A DNA stretch of 64,000 bases from Paracidovorax wautersii (GTDB taxonomy: Bacteria > Pseudomonadota > Gammaproteobacteria > Burkholderiales > Burkholderiaceae_C). This document shows positions 37,768 to 45,358 of this stretch, piece after piece (positions within the stretch are counted from its first letter, which is position 1; each line of letters opens with the position of its first letter). Below the pieces are notes generated by a model that was not told the DNA's origin, searched no databases, and saw only the letters and a list, made by a program, of their open reading frames with translations. The stretch covers positions 16,496 through 80,495 of the forward strand of contig WNDQ01000012.1 of NCBI GenBank assembly GCA_009912175.1, written 5' to 3'. The translations under genes and the position numbers were made by a program.

Positions 37768-38252
37768 CCTTGCCGGCCGCCCGCGCGCCCGTGGTCGCCT
37801 ACGTGGCCCTGGGCGGCAATCTGGGCGATGCCCGCGCCAACGTCCTGGGCGCCTTCGATGCGCTGGCGCTCACGCCGGGCATCACGCTGCGGCATCGGTC
37901 TTCGCTCTACCGCACCGCGCCCATCGACAGCAGCGGCCCCGACTACATCAACGCGGTGGCCGAAATCCAGACCACGCTCGACGCGATGAGCCTGCTGGGC
38001 GTGCTGCAGGCCATCGAGCAGGTGGGCGGGCGCGAGCGCCCCTACGCCAACGCGCCGCGCACGCTGGACCTGGACCTGCTGCGCTACGGCAGCGCGCGCA
38101 TCGCCTCGCCGCGCCTGGTGGTGCCGCACCCGCGCATGCAGGCACGCGCCTTCGTGCTCGTGCCGCTGGCCGAGATCGCACCGCAGACCGTGGACACCGC
38201 CTGGCTGGACGCCGTGCGCGACCAGGCCATCGAACGCCTGCCTGCCGGCTGA
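37764..38252 (+). CDS. folK: 2-amino-4-hydroxy-6-hydroxymethyldihydropteridine pyrophosphokinase
   Basis: 162-residue folate-biosynthesis enzyme transferring pyrophosphate from ATP to the pterin. Motifs are VALGGNLGDARANV, YRTAPIDSSGPDYINAVAEIQT, ERPYANAPRTLDLDLL and VPHPRMQARAFVLVPL. It overlaps pcnB by four bases, so it is translationally coupled. Confidence 0.96.
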   Translation: MTLPAARAPVVAYVALGGNLGDARANVLGAFDALALTPGITLRHRSSLYRTAPIDSSGPDYINAVAEIQTTLDAMSLLGVLQAIEQVGGRERPYANAPRTLDLDLLRYGSARIASPRLVVPHPRMQARAFVLVPLAEIAPQTVDTAWLDAVRDQAIERLPAG

Positions 38253-38343
38253 CAGCGCGGCGCGTCCGCGGCGGTCTTGAAGTCCGGGCGGCGTTGCGGC
38301 ATAAGGCGGTGTTGCCCGTCTTTGGGCGCTTTTTGCCACACCC

Positions 38344-38718
38344 ATGCCGCATGTCCTGATGTCCCCGTCCACCTGGCCGGTTTCCCTGCAGACCATTCTT
38401 TTGTTGGTTGCCAGCAACGTCTTCATGACGTTTGCCTGGTACGGCCACCTGCGCAGCCTGGCGGCCTGGCCCTGGTATCTGGCGGCCCTGGCGAGTTGGG
38501 GCATCGCACTGTTCGAATACCTGCTGCAGGTGCCGGCCAACCGCATCGGCTACACCCAGTTCAACGTGGGCCAGCTCAAGATCATGCAGGAGGTGATCAC
38601 GTTGTCCGTCTTCCTGCCGTTTTCCATCTGGTTTCTCAAGGAACCCTTCCGCTGGGACTATGTGTGGGCGGGCCTCTGCATGGTCGAGGCCGTCTACTTC
38701 ATTTTCAGAAGCGCCTGA
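38344..38718 (+). CDS. DUF486-family small membrane protein
   Basis: 124 residues with four hydrophobic segments, matching the DUF486/DMT-like family (VASNVFMTFAWYGHLR, ALFEYLLQVPANRIGYTQF, LSVFLPFSIWFLKEP). The function is not known; the fold resembles half of a drug/metabolite transporter. ATG at 38344 or, less likely, 38359. It has no obvious operon partner. Confidence 0.87.
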   Translation: MPHVLMSPSTWPVSLQTILLLVASNVFMTFAWYGHLRSLAAWPWYLAALASWGIALFEYLLQVPANRIGYTQFNVGQLKIMQEVITLSVFLPFSIWFLKEPFRWDYVWAGLCMVEAVYFIFRSA

Positions 38719-38882
38719 GGCCGTTGGACCTGGTGCTCTGGAAGAAGAGGAAGTGGCCTTGCTGCACGCGGGACAGCGCCATCAAGCACAGTTGGGATCG
38801 GGTGGCAATGGGACGCGCCGCAGTTTGGGGTAAGTCCTGAGTCTTTTGCAGGGGCCGGACGCCGGGCGCTTACACTTCGCGC

Positions 38883-38900
38883 CTGTCACCAAAAAGTCAT
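38883..38900 (+). promoter_or_regulatory. Candidate Pho box
   Basis: CTGTCAC-CAAA-AAGTCAT resembles two direct PhoB half-sites (6 and 5 of 7 matches) at the right 11-base period, 53 bases upstream of the DUF47-pit operon. It would imply control by phosphate starvation. Confidence 0.4.
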
Positions 38901-38952
38901 GAAACCGGCGCGCCGCCAAAGCGCGACCGGCCGCCTTAGGAGCCCCCTCATC

Positions 38953-39600
38953 ATGTTGTTTGGCAAACTGCTGCCGCGCGAAGGCAATTTCTTCGAGTTG
39001 TTCAATGTGCATGCAAACCATATCGTTGCAGCCGCGCAGGCCTTTGAACTGCTGGTCGCCAACTACGGCGACGAAAACCAGCGCGAAAGCGCCGCCAAGT
39101 CGGTCGACGACGCCGAGCATGCCGCCGACCGCGTCACGCACGAAGTCAACCGCCTGCTGCACCAGACCTTCATCACCCCGATCGACCGCGAGCAGATCCA
39201 CAGCCTCATCAACACCATGGACGACGTGGCCGACCTGATCCAGGACGCGGCCGAGACGCTCTCGCTCTACGACGTGCGCGCCATGACCGAGGACATCAAG
39301 TCGCTGAGCAACCTCAACCTCAAGTGCTGCGAGCGCGTGCGCAGCGTGGTCTCGATGATCGGCAAGATCAGCGACCCCCGCACGGCCGAGGCCGCGCTCA
39401 AGACCTGCGAAGAGATCGACAAGATCGAGTCCGACGCCGACCGCGTCATGCGCAAGGCCATGAGCCGCCTGTTCCGCGAGGAAAAGGACGTGCGCGAGCT
39501 GATCAAGCTCAAGGCCATCTACGAACTGCTCGAATCCGTGACCGACAGCTGCGAGGACGTGGCCAACGTCATCGAAGGCATCGTGCTGGAAAACGCTTGA
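38953..39600 (+). CDS. DUF47 (PhoU-like) phosphate transport accessory protein
   Basis: 215-residue, mostly helical cytoplasmic protein of the DUF47 family, distantly like PhoU: MLFGKLLPREGNFFELF, HAADRVTHEVNRLL, PIDREQIHSLINTMDDVADLI. It is paired with, and 21 bases upstream of, a Pit-type phosphate transporter, the conserved partner it is thought to regulate. Start at 38953 chosen over upstream in-frame codons because the family begins MLFGKLLP. Confidence 0.93.
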   Translation: MLFGKLLPREGNFFELFNVHANHIVAAAQAFELLVANYGDENQRESAAKSVDDAEHAADRVTHEVNRLLHQTFITPIDREQIHSLINTMDDVADLIQDAAETLSLYDVRAMTEDIKSLSNLNLKCCERVRSVVSMIGKISDPRTAEAALKTCEEIDKIESDADRVMRKAMSRLFREEKDVRELIKLKAIYELLESVTDSCEDVANVIEGIVLENA

Positions 39601-39621
39601 CCGGGCGGGGACTGAACCGAC

Positions 39622-40635
39622 ATGTCTGCTGTAGAAATCAGCCTCTGGGTGGTCATCCTGCTGGTGGTCATCGCGATCCTCTTCGACTTCATGAACGGGT
39701 TTCATGATGCCGCCAACTCCATCGCCACCGTGGTCTCCACGGGCGTGCTCAAGCCGCAGCAGGCGGTCTTGTTTGCCGCCTTCTTCAACTTCATCGCGAT
39801 CTTCGTCTTCCACCTGAGCGTGGCCGCGACCATCGGCAAAGGCATCGTGCAGGCCGACGTGATCGACCACCACGTGGTGTTCGGCGCGCTCATCGGCGCC
39901 ATCGTCTGGAACGTCATCACCTGGTACTACGGCATCCCGAGCAGCTCGTCGCACGCGCTGATCGGCGGCATCGTGGGCGCCACCATCGCCAAGGCCGGCG
40001 TGGGTGCGCTGGTGTCGGCCGGCATCTGGAAGACGGTGCTGTTCATCTTCGTCTCGCCCCTCCTGGGCTATCTGCTGGGCTCGCTCATGATGGTGATCGT
40101 GGCCTGGCTGTTCAGGCGAACCACGCCCGGCGCGGTCGACAAGTGGTTCCGGCGCTTGCAGCTGGCCTCGGCCGGCGCCTACAGCCTGGGCCACGGCGGC
40201 AACGACGCGCAAAAGACCATCGGCATCATCTGGATGCTGCTGATCGCCTCGGGCCACGTGGCGGCCACGGCCAGCGCGCCGCCGCTGTGGGTCATCGTGA
40301 TCTGCTACTCGGCCATCGCGCTGGGCACGATGTTCGGCGGCTGGCGCATCGTCAAGACCATGGGCCAGAAGATCACCAAGCTCAAGCCCGTGGGCGGCTT
40401 CTGCGCCGAAAGCGGCGGGGCGTTCACGCTGTTCTTCGCCACCCACCTGGGCATTCCGGTGTCGACCACGCACACCATCACGGGCGCCATCATCGGCGTG
40501 GGCTCCACGCAGCGCGCCTCGGCCGTGCGCTGGGGCGTGGCCGGCAACATCGTCTGGGCCTGGATCCTGACGATTCCGGCCGCGGCCTGCGTGGCGGCGA
40601 TCTCTTACTGGGTCAGCCTGCACCTCTTCGTCTGA
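39622..40635 (+). CDS. PiT-family inorganic phosphate transporter
   Basis: 337-residue inner-membrane phosphate permease with about ten spans. The two inverted PiT signatures are visible: FDFMNGFHDAANSIATVV with GIPSSSSHALIGG, and YSLGHGGNDAQKTIGI with GIPVSTTHTITGAI. It is the second gene of the DUF47-pit operon and is followed by an intrinsic terminator. Confidence 0.95.
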   Translation: MSAVEISLWVVILLVVIAILFDFMNGFHDAANSIATVVSTGVLKPQQAVLFAAFFNFIAIFVFHLSVAATIGKGIVQADVIDHHVVFGALIGAIVWNVITWYYGIPSSSSHALIGGIVGATIAKAGVGALVSAGIWKTVLFIFVSPLLGYLLGSLMMVIVAWLFRRTTPGAVDKWFRRLQLASAGAYSLGHGGNDAQKTIGIIWMLLIASGHVAATASAPPLWVIVICYSAIALGTMFGGWRIVKTMGQKITKLKPVGGFCAESGGAFTLFFATHLGIPVSTTHTITGAIIGVGSTQRASAVRWGVAGNIVWAWILTIPAAACVAAISYWVSLHLFV

Positions 40636-40658
40636 GCGGCGCGAGCGCTCGGCCCAAC

Positions 40659-40685
40659 AAAAACGCGGCTTGGCCGCGTTTTTTT
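40659..40685 (+). terminator. Rho-independent terminator after the phosphate transporter
   Basis: Stem ACGCGGC / GCCGCGT with loop TTG, then seven T, 24 bases after the transporter stop. Confidence 0.9.
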
Positions 40686-40692
40686 GTCGCCG

Positions 40693-40770
40693 GGCCGCCC
40701 CAAGACAAAAAACGTCCCCGTGGGGGACCGGGTCATCGCAGCGCGATGAGCCGAGGGGCCCTTTTTTTTT
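40693..40770 (+). repeat. Dispersed hairpin repeat, copy 2
   Basis: A 78-base segment closely matching 20073-20146, with the same CCCC-GT-GGGG and CATCGC-AGC-GCGATG hairpins and a longer final T-run. Like copy 1 it is next to a gene end. Confidence 0.85.
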
Positions 40771-40818
40771 GACGGGTCCGTCCCCGGGCAAAAACGCCGC
40801 CGTGGGACGCCGGCGTCT

Positions 40819-41340
40819 TTACTCGGGCTGCGTGCTGCCGCCCGCGCCCAGCACCTTGTCCATCATGATGGTGTCGAGCCAGCGGCCGTGTTTCCAGCCC
40901 GCGTTGCGGATCAGGCCGCAGTCCTGAAAGCCGAGCGAGCGGTGCAGGCCGATGGAGGCCAGGTTGTCGCTGCCGCCGATGACGGCCACCAGCTTGCGGA
41001 TGCCGCGCGCCTCGCACTGCGTGGCCAGCTCGGCCAGCAGCAGCCGGCCCAGGCCGCGGCGCCCGGCGTCGTGGGCCAGGTAGATCGAATGTTCGGCCAT
41101 GAAGCGGTAGGCCGGCCGGGGCTTGAACCAGTTGGCATAGGCGTAGCCCAGCACCTGCTCGCCTTCGGTGCAGACCAGGTAGGGCAGGCCCTTGGCCAGC
41201 ACGTCGGCGCGGCGCTGGGCCATTTCCGCCACGGTGGGCGGAACGAGCTCGAAGGTCGCCGTGCCGTGCAGCACATGGTGTTCATAGATGGCGGTGAGGG
41301 CCGGGAGATCCTCGTCCCGGCTCGGACGAATCAAGGGCAT
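40819..41340 (-). CDS. GNAT N-acetyltransferase (phosphinothricin acetyltransferase-like)
   Basis: 173-residue acetyl-CoA-dependent N-acetyltransferase: MPLIRPSRDEDLPALTAIYEHHVLHGTATFE, the acetyl-CoA site in HDAGRRGLGRLLLAEL, and LHRSLGFQDCGLIRNAGWKHGRWLD, which is typical of the Pat/Bar-type or L-methionine-derivative group. Start 41340 chosen over an open upstream extension. The gene is alone. The role may be detoxification of amino-acid analogues; the substrate is unproven. Confidence 0.9.
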   Translation of the reverse strand: MPLIRPSRDEDLPALTAIYEHHVLHGTATFELVPPTVAEMAQRRADVLAKGLPYLVCTEGEQVLGYAYANWFKPRPAYRFMAEHSIYLAHDAGRRGLGRLLLAELATQCEARGIRKLVAVIGGSDNLASIGLHRSLGFQDCGLIRNAGWKHGRWLDTIMMDKVLGAGGSTQPE

Positions 41341-41372
41341 GGGAACTGCTTGGCGCGAAAAGTAGGTGAATG

Positions 41373-41642
41373 AGAACGTGGTTACGATCTTTTTGTGGGG
41401 TGCGTTGCCCCGCCAGGGCAGTGGATGCAAGGCGCAAACCGCAGCCGGGCTGGTGGCCCGGCGAGGATTTGCAACCCTCTAGAGGCTGCCCTGGCGGGGC
41501 AACCCAAAGGGCACGGCTCCAAAACGCGTGCGCTCGGCGTTGCAGACCTTGACGAGGCCACCGGCATCGCCTGCGGCCTGCGCCTTGATCGCACGCGTTT
41601 TGAAGCCATGCGCACCCCACAAAAAGATCGTAACCACGTTCT
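41373..41642. repeat. Nested inverted-repeat element 1
   Basis: Outer arms of 32 bases are perfect inverted copies (41373-41404 and 41611-41642). Inside are further perfect pairs: 18 bases (41404-41421 with 41486-41503), a 7-base hairpin at 41444-41462, and 13 bases (41520-41532 with 41590-41602). The 411-base gap between the GNAT gene and rpsP is mostly this element. It shares internal sequence with the element at 45070-45335. The right arm ends 14 bases before the rpsP -10 box. No ORF of note. Confidence 0.93.
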
Positions 41643-41656
41643 GAGAGATGCAACGC

Positions 41657-41662
41657 TATAAT
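41657..41662 (+). promoter_or_regulatory. rpsP: -10 element of the rpsP operon promoter
   Basis: TATAAT, a perfect match, 90 bases upstream of the rpsP start. The -35 position falls in or next to the right arm of the nested repeat and has no good TTGACA match. Confidence 0.6.
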
Positions 41663-41751
41663 GTAGGGCTTTTCAGCGTGTCGCTGGCCGGGTGGCCATG
41701 TCGCGTGTCTCAACGCTGGAACACAGTTCATCTCCACCCGAAGGATTCATC

Positions 41752-42018
41752 ATGGTCGTGATTCGACTTTCCCGTGGCGGCGCCAAGGCCCGTCCGTTCT
41801 ACACCATCGTCGCCGCTGACAAGCGCGTTCGCCGTGACGGCGCTTTCATCGAGCGTCTGGGCTTCTACAACCCGTCGGCCCGTGGCGGCGAAGAAGGCCC
41901 GCGCCTGGCGCAAGACCGTCTGGCCTACTGGGTCAGCGTCGGTGCCCAGGTCTCGCCGACCGTGGCTCGCCTGGCCAAGCAAGGCGCCAAGGCCGTGGCT
42001 CCCGCCGCTGCCGCCTAA
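41752..42018 (+). CDS. rpsP: 30S ribosomal protein S16
   Basis: 88-residue ribosomal protein: [25 protein letters not shown] split as [10 protein letters not shown] / [10 protein letters not shown], then ERLGFYNP and [12 protein letters not shown]. The start at 41752 follows GAAGGA. It is the first gene of the rpsP-rimM-trmD-rplS cluster; rimM begins three bases after its stop. Confidence 0.97.
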   Translation: MVVIRLSRGGAKARPFYTIVAADKRVRRDGAFIERLGFYNPSARGGEEGPRLAQDRLAYWVSVGAQVSPTVARLAKQGAKAVAPAAAA

Positions 42019-42021
42019 GCA

Positions 42022-42612
42022 ATGACCGTCTCGCATTTGTCCATGCTGCCCTGCCTCGAAGCCGCCGAATTGCCGGCCGACGCCATCGAAGTGGGGCGCA
42101 TCGCCGATGCCTGGGGCATCAAGGGCTGGTTCAAGGTCCTGCCCCACAGCGCCGATCCCGAGGCGCTTTTTTCTTCCAAGCGCTGGTATCTGCAGCCCGC
42201 CACGCGCGGCGCCCGGACCTTTGAAGGTACCGGTCTGCTGCGCCTGCGCGAGGTCAAGGAGCACACCGACACGCTGGTCGCCAGCGCCCAGGACGTGCCT
42301 GACCGCAACACCGCCGAGCTGCTCAAGGGCGCTCGCATTTTTATCCCGCGCACCAGTTTCCCCACGGCCGCCGAAGGCGAGTACTACTGGGTGGACCTGA
42401 TCGGCCTGGCCGTTTTCAACCGCGAAGGCCATGCCTTCGGAACGGTGCGCGAATTGCTGTCCACTGGCCCGCAGACGGTGCTGGTCATCGAATCCGAGCC
42501 CGCCGCTGACGGCAAGCCCATCGAGACGCTGGTCCCCTTCGTGGACGCCTTCGTCGACACGGTCGATCTGCCAGGCAAGCGCCTGGTGGTGGACTGGCAG
42601 CCCGACTACTGA
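42022..42612 (+). CDS. rimM: 16S rRNA processing protein RimM
   Basis: 196-residue ribosome maturation factor for the 30S head that binds S19. The N-terminal RimM domain has GRIADAWGIKGWFKV; the C-terminal PRC-barrel has YYWVDLIGLAVFN and PFVDAFVDTVDL. It is translationally close to rpsP (three-base gap). Confidence 0.96.
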   Translation: MTVSHLSMLPCLEAAELPADAIEVGRIADAWGIKGWFKVLPHSADPEALFSSKRWYLQPATRGARTFEGTGLLRLREVKEHTDTLVASAQDVPDRNTAELLKGARIFIPRTSFPTAAEGEYYWVDLIGLAVFNREGHAFGTVRELLSTGPQTVLVIESEPAADGKPIETLVPFVDAFVDTVDLPGKRLVVDWQPDY

Positions 42613-42699
42613 TCGCCTGCCGACCAAGGCTGCAGCGCGCGGCCTGCGGCAGGTCTGTGCCGTCGCTTCTTTCTCTCTCCCTGGCCTGGGACGATCGCC

Positions 42700-43482
42700 A
42701 TGCGCTTTGACGTCATCACGCTGTTTCCCGAGATGTTCGCGCCCTTCCTGACGCAGGGCGTCACGCGGCGTGCCTTCGAGTCCGGGCAGGTCGAGGTCGT
42801 GCTGTGGAATCCGCGCGACCATGCCGAAGGCAACTACCGCCGCGTCGACGACCGGCCCTTTGGTGGCGGACCGGGCATGGTCATGCTGGCGCAGCCGCTG
42901 CACGATTGCCTGGAGGCCATTCACGCCGCCCGCGCGCAGGCTGGCTGTGCGCCGCAGCCGCCCGTGGTTCTGTTTTCACCGATCGGCGAGCCGCTGCGCC
43001 ATGCCGTGGTCGAACACTGGTCGGCCAGCGCTGGTGCCGTGCTGCTGTGCGGGCGTTACGAGGGCATCGACCAGCGCTTCATCGACCGCCACGTCACGCA
43101 CCAGATCAGCCTGGGCGACTTCGTGCTCTCGGGTGGCGAGATCGCGGCGCTGGCGCTGCTCGACGCCGTGACGCGCCTGCAGCCGGGCGTGCTCAACGAC
43201 GAGGGCAGCCACCAGTTCGACAGCTTCAACCCCGCGCTCGACGGCCTACTCGACTGCCCGCACTACACCCGGCCCGAGGTCTGGCAGGGCCAGGCCGTGC
43301 CCGCCGTGCTGCTGTCGGGCCACCATGGCCAGATCGAGCGCTGGCGGCGCGACCGCCAGCTCGCGCTGTCGGCCGAGCGGCGGCCCGAGCTGGTCGAGGC
43401 GGCCCGCCGCGCAGGCCGGCTGGACAAGGCCGACGAACAGTTTCTGCGGCGGCGCGATGCCGCCGAGCCCGACGCCACCTAA
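42700..43482 (+). CDS. trmD: tRNA (guanine-N1)-methyltransferase
   Basis: 260-residue SPOUT methyltransferase forming m1G37 in tRNAs. The deep knot motifs are [13 protein letters not shown] and [19 protein letters not shown], with [20 protein letters not shown] later. It uses S-adenosylmethionine. It is followed after 190 bases by rplS, which has its own promoter. Confidence 0.97.
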   Translation: MRFDVITLFPEMFAPFLTQGVTRRAFESGQVEVVLWNPRDHAEGNYRRVDDRPFGGGPGMVMLAQPLHDCLEAIHAARAQAGCAPQPPVVLFSPIGEPLRHAVVEHWSASAGAVLLCGRYEGIDQRFIDRHVTHQISLGDFVLSGGEIAALALLDAVTRLQPGVLNDEGSHQFDSFNPALDGLLDCPHYTRPEVWQGQAVPAVLLSGHHGQIERWRRDRQLALSAERRPELVEAARRAGRLDKADEQFLRRRDAAEPDAT

Positions 43483-43524
43483 GAACGTGTTCAAAGCACC
43501 AGGCCCGGCCGACGGAGCCCGGTC

Positions 43525-43553
43525 TTGCCGGCCCAGGGTGGGCTGGTTATAAT
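43525..43553 (+). promoter_or_regulatory. rplS: Sigma-70-type promoter of rplS
   Basis: -35 TTGCCG (43525-43530), a 17-base spacer, and a perfect -10 TATAAT (43548-43553). Initiation is expected near 43560, at the base of the leader stem. Confidence 0.75.
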
Positions 43554-43557
43554 GGCC

Positions 43558-43635
43558 GGCTTTTCGATCCTCTACCTGGCCGCTTTTCGGGCATGGGGCT
43601 GCGCTTGACAAAGCGCTGGCCTGCCACGAAAAGCC
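43558..43635 (+). ncRNA. Structured 5' leader of rplS, candidate autogenous control element
   Basis: GGCTTTTCG (43558-43566) is a perfect inverted match to CGAAAAGCC (43627-43635), closing a loop that itself contains the perfect hairpin GCGCTT-GACA-AAGCGC (43601-43616). The closing stem begins at the predicted transcript start, and rplS starts 37 bases after the structure. r-protein leaders of this kind often bind their own protein; no family match is known to me for betaproteobacterial L19. Confidence 0.5.
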
Positions 43636-43672
43636 TTTAGCGCAGCGCGGGCACGATCGTTCCAAGGAAATC

Positions 43673-44059
43673 ATGAGCAACCTGATCCAGATTCTCGAGC
43701 AAGAAGAAATCGCTCGCCTGAACAAGGAAATCCCCGCTTTTGCACCTGGCGACACGGTCATCGTGAGCGTCAACGTGGTCGAAGGCACCCGCAAGCGTCT
43801 GCAAGCCTACGAAGGCGTGGTCATCGCGATCCGCAACCGTGGCCTGAACAGCAACTTCATCGTGCGCAAGATCTCCAGCGGCGAAGGCGTGGAACGTACG
43901 TTCCAGACCTACAGCCCCCTGATCGCCAAGATCGAAGTCAAGCGCCGTGGTGACGTGCGCCGCGCCAAGCTGTACTACCTGCGTGAGCGCAGCGGCAAGT
44001 CGGCCCGCATCAAGGAAAAGCTGCCCAGCCGCATCAAGGCAGCCGCCGTCGCCGAGTAA
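43673..44059 (+). CDS. rplS: 50S ribosomal protein L19
   Basis: 128-residue protein at the 30S-50S interface: [52 protein letters not shown] (given as separate motifs). It has its own promoter and a structured leader and ends in an intrinsic terminator, so it can be expressed apart from trmD. Confidence 0.97.
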   Translation: MSNLIQILEQEEIARLNKEIPAFAPGDTVIVSVNVVEGTRKRLQAYEGVVIAIRNRGLNSNFIVRKISSGEGVERTFQTYSPLIAKIEVKRRGDVRRAKLYYLRERSGKSARIKEKLPSRIKAAAVAE

Positions 44060-44108
44060 TCGGTCCGCCGGTGCCAGACCCGGGCCACCAGCCCGGTCGC
44101 CTTGCCAG

Positions 44109-44146
44109 AAAAACCGCCACGCGCCTTGTGCGCCTGGCGGTTTTTT
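44109..44146 (+). terminator. Rho-independent terminator after rplS
   Basis: Stem AACCGCCA.GCGC / GCGC.TGGCGGTT around CTTGT, followed by six T, 50 bases after the rplS stop. Confidence 0.9.
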
Positions 44147-44286
44147 GTTGATGAGGAGGCTTGGAAGAAAGCGGTTCGCGATCCGACGCAGGAGCGGCCA
44201 GGCCGGCCGCGACGGGGCGTGAGGCCTGTTTTGTTCGGGATGATCTCCAAGCAGCTTGTGCTCAACTGGTGTAGCCTTTCGGGTCG

Positions 44287-45027
44287 ATGACCTCCACCCA
44301 GTCCCCCGAGTCCGTTCCGTCGCCTGGGCTCGGCCTGAGCCGCCCGCCGTCCTTCGATCCACGCCAGGTCCCGGTCCTGGCCGGGGCCGAGCCGCTGGCC
44401 GCCGTTGCGGCGGCGCAGTTGACGCCGCAGGCCATGCGCCAGCGATTCCTGCAGCCGCCGCCCTGGCAGCCCGAGTGGGTGCGCGAGCCGCGCTGGATCG
44501 GCCGGGAGCCGGTCGCCGCCGCCGTGCTCGTGCCACTGGTGCTGCGCGAGTCGCTGTCGGTGCTGCTGACCGAACGCTCGGCCCAACTCACCCACCATTC
44601 CGGCCAGGTCGCGTTCCCGGGCGGGCGTGTCGATCCGGACGATGCCGACGTGGTGGCCGCGGCTCTGCGCGAGGCGCAGGAGGAGGTCGGCCTGGACCCC
44701 GGCCATGTCCACGTGCTGGGCACGCTGCCGACCTACGTCACGGGCACGGCCTACGCCGTCACGCCCGTGGTGGCCCTGGTGGACGCGCAGGCCGCGCTGC
44801 AGGCCAACCCGGATGAAGTGGCCGACGCCTTCGAGGTGCCGCTGGCCTACCTGATGGACCCGGCCCGCCACCGGCGCCACCGGCTGGAGTGGGACGAGCA
44901 CGGGGCGCGCCAGTCGCGCGATTGGCTGTCCATGCCCTATTGGGACGAAGACGCGGGCCGCGAACGTTTCATCTGGGGCGCGACGGCGGGCATGCTGCGC
45001 AATCTCTACCGTTTCCTGGCCGCGTGA
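44287..45027 (+). CDS. NUDIX hydrolase, CoA pyrophosphatase type
   Basis: 246-residue hydrolase. The CoA-pyrophosphatase motif LLTERS…HHSGQVAFPGG precedes a full Nudix box (GGRVDPDDADVVAAALREAQEEVGL, with REAQEEVG as the metal-binding core). It would cleave CoA or its oxidised forms to phosphopantetheine and 3',5'-ADP. The N-terminus is about 90 residues, Pro-rich, longer than in E. coli NudL. It stands between rplS and the CobD-like gene, a conserved order in Burkholderiales. Confidence 0.92.
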   Translation: MTSTQSPESVPSPGLGLSRPPSFDPRQVPVLAGAEPLAAVAAAQLTPQAMRQRFLQPPPWQPEWVREPRWIGREPVAAAVLVPLVLRESLSVLLTERSAQLTHHSGQVAFPGGRVDPDDADVVAAALREAQEEVGLDPGHVHVLGTLPTYVTGTAYAVTPVVALVDAQAALQANPDEVADAFEVPLAYLMDPARHRRHRLEWDEHGARQSRDWLSMPYWDEDAGRERFIWGATAGMLRNLYRFLAA

Positions 45028-45069
45028 ACACACCCGTGCGTTGCTCTGGCAATGCGGTTTGCGTCCTGG

Positions 45070-45335
45070 AGCGTGTGATGCACTTTTTCCACGCCCGCGC
45101 AAGCCATGAGTAAGCCCGGATGCAAGACGCAGGACGCGCGGTGGTGTGTTGCACCACAAGCGGCCTGCAACGCAGCAGACGGGCTTACTCATGGCTTGCC
45201 CGAAGGGTTGGGATCAGAAACAGCCACTCGCGGCGTTGCGTCTTTTGCCAAGGCCCCGGCCTTGGCTGCAAGCCGCGCCTTGCGATTGACCCTTTCTGGT
45301 CCCAACGCGGGCGTGGAAAAAGGGCATCACACGCT
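45070..45335. repeat. Nested inverted-repeat element 2
   Basis: Outer arms of 29-30 bases (45070-45098 and 45307-45335) are inverted copies with one mismatch. Inside are a perfect 19-base pair (45100-45118 with 45180-45198), a 13-base pair with one mismatch (45208-45220 with 45293-45305), a GTGGTG-N5-CACCAC hairpin, and the perfect 20-base palindrome-like hairpin at 45247-45266. The 331-base gap between the NUDIX and CobD-like genes is essentially this element. The interior from about 45231 is similar to 41533-41590 of element 1. Confidence 0.92.
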
Positions 45336-45358
45336 CTAACACGTTCTATGATTCGCCC

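Noticed and set aside
41692..41751. Upstream in-frame ATG for rpsP giving a longer protein.
   Set aside because: The extra 20 residues are not S16-like, and a good ribosome binding site precedes 41752.
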